The notes under the pieces are model-generated. The model made no database searches. It saw nothing but the letters and a program-made list of their open reading frames with translations, and was not told where the DNA came from. Source: Streptoalloteichus tenebrarius (lineage in GTDB: Bacteria; Actinomycetota; Actinomycetes; Mycobacteriales; Pseudonocardiaceae). From it: 64,000 nt of DNA. How positions within the stretch are numbered: position 1 is the first letter of the stretch; each line of letters begins with the position of its first letter. The position numbers and the translations under genes are program-made. The stretch covers positions 1 through 64,000 of the forward strand of contig NZ_JAMTCP010000015.1 in the NCBI RefSeq assembly GCF_024171885.1, given 5' to 3'. This document shows positions 27,924 to 34,493 of this stretch, piece by piece.

Positions 27924-28136
27924 CCGCCACCAGTCGCCCATTCCTCGGTCCCCGCGCCAGACCATCAGGGATAGGCGCCCATGACGACCACCACACCGAC
28001 TGTGACGCTGGAGCGCTCTCCCCTTCGCACCAGGACTGGGGCTCAAGGGCAGGCTACTGACAGCGACGTGCAGGTCTGCCCCCTGACAGCACCAACCCTG
28101 ACGACGACACCGAGCCAAGACGATACGTTGAAAGAC

Positions 28137-28171
28137 GGCGGCGGGGGCCACCAAGCCTGGCCCCCGCCGCC
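28137..28171 (-). terminator. Hairpin terminator after DUF397 gene 6
   Basis: 14-base perfect stem, GGCGGCGGGGGCCA (28137-28150) with its complement (28158-28171), loop of 7. On the minus strand it lies just past the last DUF397 stop and is followed by a weak T-rich run. Confidence 0.8.
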
Positions 28172-28183
28172 GGTCTGTCTGGG

Positions 28184-28396
28184 TCAGCCCAGGTCGAGCC
28201 GACCCTCCTTCACGGCCCCGATGAACGCCGTGAACGCGGACGGAGCGAACACCAACGCCGCACCGGCCGGGTTCTTCGAATCTCGCACCGCAGCAACGTC
28301 TTCGACAGACGCCACCTCGACGCAGTTGCCGGAGCTGCCGTTGCTACGGCTGCTCTTGCGCCACCTCGTGACTGCTGAAGTTGCTGACTCCCGCAT
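28184..28396 (-). CDS. DUF397 protein, copy 6 of array (most distal)
   Basis: 70 residues. Same plan as all copies: VTRWRKSSRS (the W-x-K-S-S motif), NCVEVA, AVRDSKNPAG, LVFAPSAFTAFIGAVKEGRL. DUF397 proteins are small partners of XRE/DUF5753 regulators such as WhiJ in streptomycetes, where loss of the regulator alters development. GAGGGGAG lies eight bases ahead of the ATG. It differs from its neighbours mostly in the SNGSSG stretch. Confidence 0.92.
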   Translation of the reverse strand: MRESATSAVTRWRKSSRSNGSSGNCVEVASVEDVAAVRDSKNPAGAALVFAPSAFTAFIGAVKEGRLDLG

Positions 28397-28476
28397 CGCA
28401 ACTGCTCCCCTCGATTCGAGTCAGACCTGATGGTGCCCCACGGCAGGTTGTCGAACGAGGGGGTCAAACGAACGAG

Positions 28477-28493
28477 GGGGGCCGCCGGCCCCC
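28477..28493 (-). terminator. Hairpin after DUF397 copy 5
   Basis: GGGGGCC (28477-28483) and GGCCCCC (28487-28493) with a 3-base loop. It is the shortest of the array hairpins. Confidence 0.6.
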
Positions 28494-28514
28494 GCCCTCA
28501 ACGGACACCCATGG

Positions 28515-28727
28515 TCAGCTCAGGTCGAGCCGGCCCTCCTTCACGGCCCCGACGAACGCCGTGAACACGGACGGCGCGAACACCAGCGCCGGGCCGGCCG
28601 GGTTCTTCGAATCCCGCACCGCAGCAACGTTCTCCACCGCAGCCACCTCGACGCACTCTCCGCCGTTCCCGCTGCTGCGACGCGACTTGCGCCACCTCGT
28701 GACTGCTGAAGTTGCTGACTCCCGCAT
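28515..28727 (-). CDS. DUF397 protein, copy 5
   Basis: 70 residues from ATG 28727; a GTG directly before it is alternative. Reads VTRWRKSRRSSGNGGECVEV, AVRDSKNPAGPALVFAP, FTAFVGAVKEGRLDLS. It differs from the other copies in having SRR instead of SSR in the Trp-Arg-Lys motif and Glu before the conserved Cys. Same ribosome-binding layout as the others, so the copies are likely made at similar levels when transcribed. Confidence 0.92.
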   Translation of the reverse strand: MRESATSAVTRWRKSRRSSGNGGECVEVAAVENVAAVRDSKNPAGPALVFAPSVFTAFVGAVKEGRLDLS

Positions 28728-28802
28728 CACAACTGCTCCCCTCGAACCGAGTCAGACCTGATGGTTCCCCACGACAGGTTGCCGAACGAGGGACCAAACG
28801 AA

Positions 28803-28833
28803 CGAGGGCGGGGACCGACCGCCCCCGCCCTCG
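28803..28833 (-). terminator. Hairpin after DUF397 copy 4
   Basis: CGAGGGCGGGG (28803-28813) pairs with CCCCGCCCTCG (28823-28833), loop 9. Confidence 0.75.
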
Positions 28834-28847
28834 GTGCACACTCACAG

Positions 28848-29057
28848 TCAGCCCAGGTCGAGCCGGCCCTCCTTCACGGTGTTGACGAACGCGGCGAACG
28901 CTGCCGTACTCGTGAGCAGGTATCCACTGCGCCGGTTTTTCGTATCCCGAATGGCAACCTGCCCACGGAGCGAGGCAACCTCCACGCAGTTAGCATTGCC
29001 CGCCGTGCGGCTTGACTTGCGCCACCGCGTGACTGCTGAAGTTGCTGACTCCCGCAT
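28848..29057 (-). CDS. DUF397 protein, copy 4 (near-identical to copy 3)
   Basis: 69 residues. This and copy 3 form a divergent subtype: SSRTAGNANCVEVASLRGQV, AIRDTKNRRSGYLLTSTAAF. The usual LVFAP stretch is replaced by LLTSTAAF and SKNPAG by TKNRRSG, so partner specificity may differ. It differs from copy 3 by one residue (Glu versus Ala in VKEGRLDLG). Confidence 0.92.
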   Translation of the reverse strand: MRESATSAVTRWRKSSRTAGNANCVEVASLRGQVAIRDTKNRRSGYLLTSTAAFAAFVNTVKEGRLDLG

Positions 29058-29132
29058 CACAACTGCTCCCCTCGAACCGAGTCAGACCTGATGGTTCCCC
29101 ACGACAGGTTGCCGAACGAGGGACCAAACGAA

Positions 29133-29163
29133 CGAGGGCGGGGGCCAACGGCCCCCGCCCTCG
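29133..29163 (-). terminator. Hairpin after DUF397 copy 3
   Basis: A 14-base perfect stem (29133-29146 with 29150-29163) and a 3-base loop; the strongest internal hairpin of the array. Confidence 0.8.
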
Positions 29164-29177
29164 GTGCACACTCACAG

Positions 29178-29387
29178 TCAGCCCAGGTCGAGCCGCCCAG
29201 CCTTCACGGTGTTGACGAACGCGGCGAACGCTGCCGTACTCGTGAGCAGGTATCCACTGCGCCGGTTTTTCGTATCCCGAATGGCAACCTGCCCACGGAG
29301 CGAGGCAACCTCCACGCAGTTAGCATTGCCCGCCGTGCGGCTTGACTTGCGCCACCGCGTGACTGCTGAAGTTGCTGACTCCCGCAT
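29178..29387 (-). CDS. DUF397 protein, copy 3
   Basis: 69 residues, the second member of the LLTSTAAF subtype. The 330-base unit 29178-29507 is almost identical to 28848-29177, including leader and hairpin, with differences mainly at the 3' end of the gene and in the hairpin loop. This indicates a recent tandem duplication. Confidence 0.92.
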   Translation of the reverse strand: MRESATSAVTRWRKSSRTAGNANCVEVASLRGQVAIRDTKNRRSGYLLTSTAAFAAFVNTVKAGRLDLG

Positions 29388-29462
29388 CACAACTGCTCCC
29401 CTCGAACCGAGTCAGACCTGATGGTTCCCCACGACAGGTTGCCGAACGAGGGACCAAACGAA

Positions 29463-29493
29463 CGAGGGCGGGGACCGACCGCCCCCGCCCTCG
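29463..29493 (-). terminator. Hairpin after DUF397 copy 2
   Basis: Same sequence as the hairpin at 28803-28833, exactly 660 bases away: an 11-base stem with a 9-base loop. Confidence 0.75.
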
Positions 29494-29507
29494 GTGCACA
29501 CTCACAG

Positions 29508-29720
29508 TCAGCCCAGGTCGAGCCGGCCCTCCTTCACGGCCCCGACGAACGCCGTGAACACGGCCGGCGCGAACACCAACGCCGGCCCCGACGGGTTCTT
29601 CGAATCCCGCACCGCAGCGACGTCCGCAACGGACGCCACCTCGACGCAGTTGCCTCCAGTACCACCGCTGCGGCTGGACTTCCGCCACCCCGTGGCCGCT
29701 GAAGCTGCTGACTCCCACAT
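29508..29720 (-). CDS. DUF397 protein, copy 2
   Basis: 70 residues from ATG 29720, chosen because GAGGGGAG is eight bases upstream; the GTG three codons earlier would sit on that site. Reads ATGWRKSSRSGGTGGNCVEV, AVRDSKNPSGPALVFAP. It carries Trp-Glu in place of Arg-Glu at residues 2-3, and Gly-Trp for Arg-Trp before the KSS motif, so it is an older branch than copies 3 to 5. Confidence 0.92.
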   Translation of the reverse strand: MWESAASAATGWRKSSRSGGTGGNCVEVASVADVAAVRDSKNPSGPALVFAPAVFTAFVGAVKEGRLDLG

Positions 29721-29796
29721 CGCAACCACTCCCCTCGACCCGAGTCAGACCCGATGGTTCCCCACGACAGGTTGCCGAACGAGGGACCAAACGAAC

Positions 29797-29825
29797 GAGG
29801 GCGGGGGCCAACAGCCCCCGCCCTC
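29797..29825 (-). terminator. Hairpin after DUF397 copy 1
   Basis: GAGGGCGGGGGC (29797-29808) pairs with GCCCCCGCCCTC (29814-29825), loop 5. Confidence 0.75.
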
Positions 29826-29840
29826 AGTGCATGCTCACAG

Positions 29841-30041
29841 TCAGCTCAAGTCGAGCCGACCGGCCTTCACCGAGTGGACGAACGCCGCGAACGCAGCCGG
29901 CGCGAACACCAACGCCGGGCCGCTCGGATTCTTCGAGTCCCGCACCGCAGCGAGTTCGTTGCCGCCGGCCACCTCCACGCAGTCGTTTCCCTTGGAGTCA
30001 GACCGGCTACTCTTGCGCCAGTTAGAAACGGTCAGAGTCAT
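29841..30041 (-). CDS. DUF397 protein, copy 1 (coupled to the XRE regulator)
   Basis: 66 residues from ATG 30041, whose ATGA overlaps the regulator stop. Reads MTLTVSNWRKSSRSDSKGND, CVEVAGGNELAAVRDSKNP, LVFAPAAFAAFVHSVKAGRL. It is the shortest copy, lacks the MRESATSAV leader peptide of the others, and is the only one translationally coupled to the regulator. It therefore looks like the ancestral cognate partner, and copies 2-6 the expansion. Confidence 0.93.
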   Translation of the reverse strand: MTLTVSNWRKSSRSDSKGNDCVEVAGGNELAAVRDSKNPSGPALVFAPAAFAAFVHSVKAGRLDLS

Positions 30042-30871
30042 GATGCGTGATCCCTCATTTTCCGAATGAAATTGATCGTCTCGCCCGTGGTTAGCGATGC
30101 GGAACTGATGCGGTGCCACACCTCGTTGCACCGTGCTATGTCAACCTCGTCCTCCACGATCATCCCGCCCACCGCGCTCTCCAGGTAGGCCACATGATCA
30201 CCAGTATCGAAGGTGATGATCGTGTATGGACCGTCGACCCCTGCGTGGAGGCTTCCGAACGGGATCACTCGCAGTGTGACAGCGGGCCAGTTCGCCGCTT
30301 CCATCAGGTGGTCGAGTTGATCGCGCCAGACCTCGGCCGACGACGGACGGCGGTGCAGCACCGCCTCATCGATAATCACGTCCAATCTGGTCGCGTCTTC
30401 CCGCAGGAGTTCGGCGCGTCGCATGCGCACGCTGACGAGCGTCCCGATGCGGTCATCGTCTGGCGGAGTGTGTGACTGTCGCATCAGCTCGGTGGCGTAT
30501 CCAGGAGTTTGGAGGAGTCCCGGGATCAACTGGGCCTCGTACTTTTGCAGTCTCATCGCCGCCTGCTCAAGGTAGAGGTAGTCGCTGAAGTCGTCGGAGA
30601 GTAGCGACGAGTAGGGCGTCCACCAGTAACCGTCCCCGCGTTGTTCCGAGAGATACACCAGCCGTGCGCGCGCCGGCCCCGTCACCTTGTACAGGTCCAG
30701 CAGCGCGAGGAGTTCCTGGTGCTTGACCCCGACGTGCCCGTTCTCGATCTTGCTGATCTTCCCGGACGTGCACCGGAGGTGTTCCGCCGCGTCGTAGACG
30801 GTGAGACCTGCCGCCTTGCGAAGGCGGCCGAGGCGTGCGCCGAGCGTGCGGGTCCGGGCCGTAGAGGTCAT
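30038..30871 (-). CDS. XRE-family regulator with DUF5753 domain (WhiJ-like)
   Basis: 277 residues. HTH near residues 10-65 (LGRLRKAAGLTVYDAAEHLR, then SGKISKIENGHVGV). The DUF5753 sensor domain covers roughly 95-270: YEAQLIPGLLQTPGYA, ELLREDATRLDVIIDEAVLH and FDTGDHVAYLES are its standard landmarks. The pair XRE/DUF5753 plus DUF397 is one of the most repeated regulatory modules of streptomycetes (WhiJ, linked to sporulation control); a toxin-antitoxin-like behaviour has been suggested for some. The stop overlaps DUF397 copy 1 by four bases. Confidence 0.93.
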   Translation of the reverse strand: MTSTARTRTLGARLGRLRKAAGLTVYDAAEHLRCTSGKISKIENGHVGVKHQELLALLDLYKVTGPARARLVYLSEQRGDGYWWTPYSSLLSDDFSDYLYLEQAAMRLQKYEAQLIPGLLQTPGYATELMRQSHTPPDDDRIGTLVSVRMRRAELLREDATRLDVIIDEAVLHRRPSSAEVWRDQLDHLMEAANWPAVTLRVIPFGSLHAGVDGPYTIITFDTGDHVAYLESAVGGMIVEDEVDIARCNEVWHRISSASLTTGETINFIRKMRDHAS

Positions 30872-30986
30872 GGCGCGAAGTCTGCCATCTGCTTCGTGAC
30901 CTCTCGACGCCTTTGCTTGTGCACCAGCAGCCTCCGCCGACTGTCACTAACCCAAGCAGGTGATCTTCGGGCAACTAGATTCCCTT

Positions 30987-31000
30987 GGAAACAAGTTTCC
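30987..31000. promoter_or_regulatory. Inverted repeat in the divergent gap of the XRE regulator
   Basis: GGAAAC and GTTTCC separated by AA, in the 291-base gap between the regulator and the divergent small-gene cassette. This gap has no gene. It is a candidate operator for the XRE protein; both units could be controlled from here. Confidence 0.4.
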
Positions 31001-31162
31001 GCCACTCTCTCTGGTGCACGGCGTGGTGCGCACCACATCTCAGGAAGTCGAGACGCCAGCGCTGACTCGGGGTTGGAGGCACCGAGTCACGCCTCTCTCC
31101 TCTCACATCAGCCTCTCCCGCTCTGATCTCGGACCCCTTCGTTGAGTCGTGGAGGTCTTCCC

Positions 31163-31528
31163 GTGATCCAGATCGTCACCTGCGGCAGTCTTGCAGCACT
31201 CCTCGGCGGGCTGATCTTCGCCATGGCCCGACCCGCACCGGCCCAACCCGTCGGCACGCCCTCATCCCTGCCCCGCCACGCCCTCCGGCCCCACGGGGGT
31301 GGTGTGCCCGCCTCCGACCTTCTCCGCCGTCACCAGTGGACCCGTCCACTCCGGACTCGCCGCGCCAGAAGCGACAACACCGAGGCCTCGGCCGAGACTC
31401 AACGCCTGATCGAACGCACCCTGGACCGGCTCCACCGCCTCGGCCCCACCCCGATACCCGCCCCCGGGGTCGACCCGGAGGCCACCACACCCCTACCCGC
31501 ACTCGACGGGGCCTCGCCATGGCCGTGA
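31163..31528 (+). CDS. Small membrane-anchored protein, unknown
   Basis: 121 residues from GTG 31163, with GGAGG seven bases upstream; the TTG at 31142 is an alternative. A single N-terminal membrane segment (IVTCGSLAALLGGLIFAMA) is followed by a Pro/Arg-rich, probably disordered tail with one helix (ETQRLIERTLDRLHRLG). No family recognised. It is the first gene of a cassette of six short genes; its last ten bases overlap the next start. Confidence 0.7.
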   Translation: MIQIVTCGSLAALLGGLIFAMARPAPAQPVGTPSSLPRHALRPHGGGVPASDLLRRHQWTRPLRTRRARSDNTEASAETQRLIERTLDRLHRLGPTPIPAPGVDPEATTPLPALDGASPWP

Positions 31529-31884
31529 AATGGCGTCCCCCGCAGCCGTTGAACTCCACCCGACACCTCGTGCGGCTGTTCCGCATCGAACGCGGCCAAC
31601 GCGTCCTGCGCTTTGAGGACATCGACGAAGACGACTACTGGCAGATCGCCCCCGGCGGCCCCGCCCACTACGCCGTCGGCTACGCCCACGCCTACTTCCT
31701 CAAACACCACATCCCCGCCGGACAACGCTGGATCATCGTCGTCGACGTCCTCCCCACCAGGCAGGGCGACAGCCCGCAGCGGTTGTGCGAGGTGCACCTC
31801 GCCGTCCCACCCGAGGACGACATCGCCGAGAAACGCATCGGCCCACCCCAGCCGATCCTCAGCTACCTCCTCCGCACCCCCTAA
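31519..31884 (+). CDS. Small protein of unknown function (cassette gene 2)
   Basis: 121 residues from ATG 31519, overlapping the previous gene by ten bases. Well-structured sequence: NSTRHLVRLFRIERGQRVLR, FEDIDEDDYWQIAPGGPAHY, then WIIVVDVLPTRQGD and CEVHLAVPPEDD. The composition is that of a soluble alpha/beta protein. I do not recognise a family. Good codon bias supports it as a real gene. Confidence 0.75.
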   Translation: MAVKWRPPQPLNSTRHLVRLFRIERGQRVLRFEDIDEDDYWQIAPGGPAHYAVGYAHAYFLKHHIPAGQRWIIVVDVLPTRQGDSPQRLCEVHLAVPPEDDIAEKRIGPPQPILSYLLRTP

Positions 31885-31952
31885 CCCCGGCCTGGCCCAG
31901 CGTGACGCGCCCCGACCGCACCCCACGCGCTGGGCCTCCCCCAGAGGGGGCT

Positions 31953-31991
31953 GGTGGGGTCGGGATCTTCCGCTCCCCACCCGACCCCACC
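31953..31991. terminator. Hairpin between cassette genes 2 and 3
   Basis: GGTGGGGTCGGG (31953-31964) pairs perfectly with CCCGACCCCACC (31980-31991), loop 15. It may terminate part of the transcript or set differential expression within the cassette. Confidence 0.55.
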
Positions 31992-32038
31992 ACCCCCTCC
32001 CACACCCCGCCAAGTCCCGTCCACTCCGGAGGCTTCCC

Positions 32039-32365
32039 GTGACCACCACCGCGCACCAGCCCCCCGTCCCCTCAGGCCTCCCGTGGGTCGCCCACGCCGG
32101 CCAGCTCCACGCCTACCCCCGCACCACCCGACCCCACCCCATCACCGTCACCACCTTCTGCGGCCTCGCCCTCCTCATCACCGAGCCTCAACCCGACACC
32201 CCGTTCCCCCGGTGCGAGGAATGCCAAAACCTCGCCCACGTCATCGCCGGCTGGCAGGCCACCCACACCGCACACACCGCCACCCACGCCGAACGCACCA
32301 CCCCGCAACCCACCCCGCACGCCTACGGCGACCGCCCACCCTGCCGACGCGGCTACGACCTCTAA
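32039..32365 (+). CDS. Small protein with CxxC pair, putative zinc-binding (cassette gene 3)
   Basis: 108 residues from GTG 32039, with GGAGG six bases upstream. The central part VTTFCGLALLITE and FPRCEECQNLAHVIAGW offers three Cys plus His residues (HTAHTATH) for a zinc site, and similar short proteins occur across Pseudonocardiales. The Pro/Thr/His-rich tail is likely disordered. Function not known. Confidence 0.7.
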   Translation: MTTTAHQPPVPSGLPWVAHAGQLHAYPRTTRPHPITVTTFCGLALLITEPQPDTPFPRCEECQNLAHVIAGWQATHTAHTATHAERTTPQPTPHAYGDRPPCRRGYDL

Positions 32366-32400
32366 GCCGACCCGACCAGCACCGAAAGCCCCGATCCCTG

Positions 32401-32703
32401 ATGCGACGCCCCACGAAAATCCTTCGGAAACTGTGGAAGATCCTCCGCCGGAAGCCGTCCACTGTGGACCCTCGGATGCTGATGCCGAACCTTCGGATCC
32501 TGCACCACCCCACCCCGGGGGAGGCGGCGGAGTGGGAGGCCTCGATGGTCCCGCTGCGTCGCCGCCGGGTCCGGGTCGTCCTGCCCACCCCACCCCGGGC
32601 GCTACTGGCCTACGAACTCCGCCAGCGCGAACTCCGACAGGAAAACGTCAGCCAGCGCAAACACGGCCAGGCTCGACGCCGATGGTGGAGGCGAGGCCGG
32701 TGA
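32401..32703 (+). CDS. Basic small protein (cassette gene 4)
   Basis: 100 residues from ATG 32401, strongly basic: LRKLWKILRRKP at the start, PLRRRRVRVVL in the middle, RRRWWRRGR at the end. No clear ribosome-binding site is seen, and no family is recognised. The stop overlaps the next start by GTGA, which supports translation of both. Confidence 0.55.
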   Translation: MRRPTKILRKLWKILRRKPSTVDPRMLMPNLRILHHPTPGEAAEWEASMVPLRRRRVRVVLPTPPRALLAYELRQRELRQENVSQRKHGQARRRWWRRGR

Positions 32704-32888
32704 CCACGTTCGTGATCAACCTGGCCGCGATCGCCGTCGACGTCATCATCATGTCCTGCGTGCTGCTGCCACCCGTGTTCCGCCGGGCCGCGCAGTTGTT
32801 CCGCCGGGTCCGCCGGGACCTCCGCCGCTGGAACCACGAACGACGACAACACAGGGACAAGCCGCAGACCACGAGGAGCACACGTTGA
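32700..32888 (+). CDS. Single-pass membrane protein (cassette gene 5)
   Basis: 62 residues, GTG start overlapping the previous stop. One membrane segment (FVINLAAIAVDVIIMSCVLL) followed by a strongly basic cytoplasmic tail (RRAAQLFRRVRRDLRRW). Stop overlaps the next start (TTGA). Unknown function; the layout is like small anchoring or pore-forming peptides. Confidence 0.65.
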   Translation: MTTFVINLAAIAVDVIIMSCVLLPPVFRRAAQLFRRVRRDLRRWNHERRQHRDKPQTTRSTR

Positions 32889-33100
32889 AGATCAAACCGG
32901 CCGCCCGGATCACCGGCCGGCTCCGCCAACAGGTCGCCGCCGACCTGAAGAAGAAGTACGAGAAAGGAGCCAGCATCCGTTCCCTGGCCAGGTCCACCGG
33001 CCGCTCCTACGGATTCGTGCACCGCATCCTCATCGAGGCCGGAGTCCAGCTCCGCGGACGCGGTGGCGCCAGGCGAGGGACTACCCACAGGCGACGATGA
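32885..33100 (+). CDS. Small helix-turn-helix protein (cassette gene 6)
   Basis: 71 residues, TTG start overlapping the previous stop. Core LKKKYEKGASIRSLARSTGR followed by SYGFVHRILIEAGVQLRGRG is a resolvase/homeodomain-type HTH that is widely conserved as a stand-alone gene in actinomycetes. Basic throughout, so DNA binding is likely. It ends 25 bases before the convergent stop of the HEPN gene. Confidence 0.85.
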   Translation: MKIKPAARITGRLRQQVAADLKKKYEKGASIRSLARSTGRSYGFVHRILIEAGVQLRGRGGARRGTTHRRR

Positions 33101-33125
33101 CACGGTTGTCCCTGATGGTCGCCGG

Positions 33126-34493
33126 TCAGCGCACCACCGCCGCCAGGTGGTCCAGCTCGTCGTCGTTCAGTGGGCGCAGATGGGCGAGGGCGTTCCGCGC
33201 GTCCCGCAGCCGGAACAACCGCTCCCTGTCCCAGGAGGACAGTCGGACACGACTCGTCTCCACCGCCCAGCACATCGGCCCCAGTTCGAGGGTGGCCCGC
33301 GTGAGGGCTCTTCTCGCCCCTCGGTCCCGCTGTTGCACGACCTCGGCGAGCACCGCCATGCTCGCCCGCGCCCGGAAGACCCCCTCCAGCGCGGCCCGTT
33401 CCTCATCGATCACGGGCACCAGCGCCCGGTGCTGCCCCCGCCACACCAGGGTCTCCAGGGGCGGATCACGCAGGACGGCCGGGCTCACCCGAATCTGGCG
33501 CTCCCACAGGTCCGCCACGCCCTCGTTCCACGCGGGACGCGTCTCCTCCGGGGGCCGGTCCCGGCCCCGACCCGGTTCGGCCCACCGCGCCGTCGGCTCC
33601 CCGGCGAAGGCGCGCACAGCGTCCGACAGCTCGGCCATCCGGCCGCCCCACGTCGACGCGAGATGCTCGGCGAGACCGAGGTCCGGCCCGGCGACCTCGG
33701 TGATGACCTCCCGCGCGACCAGCTCCCGAAGCCCCGTCAGCCCCGCGCCGGCGGCACGCGGACGCACCGAGGCGACGACGACGGCGGTGTCGAGCCGCCC
33801 GAGGACGCCCCACCACCAGTGCTCCCTGGTCGTCACCGGGTCGATGCGTCCCCGCACGTCCGGGAGGTCGTCGGCGCGCGCGGCGACCAGGAGGCGCGGG
33901 CGCTCCGCCGGTCCGAGTCCGTGTTCCTTGCCCACGGCCGGCAGCCGGCCAAGCACCGCACGCAACCCGTCCCGGTCGGGCTCGCACCACGCGCGCACCA
34001 CGACGACCTTCCCCCGCAGCGCCGGCCAGGCGGCGAGCGCGGCGACCGGGTCGTCCCCCAAGTCCGGCGGGTCGCCGACCGCCTCGGCGATCCGTTCCGG
34101 CAGGGAGTCCACGTGCGGCGCGAACGGTCCGGGGTCCTGGCTCTCCGGCGCCAGGTCCAGCTCCGCGAACAACCCGCGCAGGTCCAGCCCGTCCCGTGCC
34201 CAGTCCGGAACGTCCCAGTCCGGGACCTCCCCGTCCTGGCCGGACGCCACGAGCGCCGGCCGCGGAGTCACCGACGGCGTCGCCCACCACGCCTCGCGCT
34301 CCGCGCCCGGCACCAGGACGCGGTCCTGGTCGGCCACGACCTCGGCCAGTAGATCGTCCACTTCGGACTGTCGGCTGAGGTGGTCGGGCAGCCACCAGAC
34401 GACGGTGAGGCCCGCGTCGAGGTCCGCGCCGACCCGGGCGAGATGCGCCACCACACCGGGCAGGGCGTCCCACCGCCAGGGGACGTGTCTCAT
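33126..34493 (-). CDS. HEPN-motif protein, putative RNase effector coupled to the giant ATPase
   Basis: 455 residues, ATG 34493 overlapping the ATPase stop by four bases (ATGA). The N-terminal 300 residues show alternating strands and helices (GLTVVWWLPDHLS, KVVVVRAWCE, RPRLLVAARADDL, LDTAVVVASVRP), like a Rossmann or degenerate P-loop domain without a Walker A. The last 100 residues are all-helical and end with LFRLRDARNALAHLRPLNDD: Arg433-Asn434-x3-His438 is the RNxxxH catalytic motif of HEPN ribonucleases, in a setting resembling Swt1-type HEPN domains. HEPN proteins are common RNase effectors of defence and toxin systems. Assignment rests on the motif and its context; the activity is inferred. 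Confidence 0.7.
   Translation of the reverse strand: MRHVPWRWDALPGVVAHLARVGADLDAGLTVVWWLPDHLSRQSEVDDLLAEVVADQDRVLVPGAEREAWWATPSVTPRPALVASGQDGEVPDWDVPDWARDGLDLRGLFAELDLAPESQDPGPFAPHVDSLPERIAEAVGDPPDLGDDPVAALAAWPALRGKVVVVRAWCEPDRDGLRAVLGRLPAVGKEHGLGPAERPRLLVAARADDLPDVRGRIDPVTTREHWWWGVLGRLDTAVVVASVRPRAAGAGLTGLRELVAREVITEVAGPDLGLAEHLASTWGGRMAELSDAVRAFAGEPTARWAEPGRGRDRPPEETRPAWNEGVADLWERQIRVSPAVLRDPPLETLVWRGQHRALVPVIDEERAALEGVFRARASMAVLAEVVQQRDRGARRALTRATLELGPMCWAVETSRVRLSSWDRERLFRLRDARNALAHLRPLNDDELDHLAAVVR

Noticed and set aside
28477-29825. Regularly spaced palindromes resembling a CRISPR array
   Set aside because: The period is 330 bases and each interval encodes a DUF397 protein; the palindromes are terminator hairpins.
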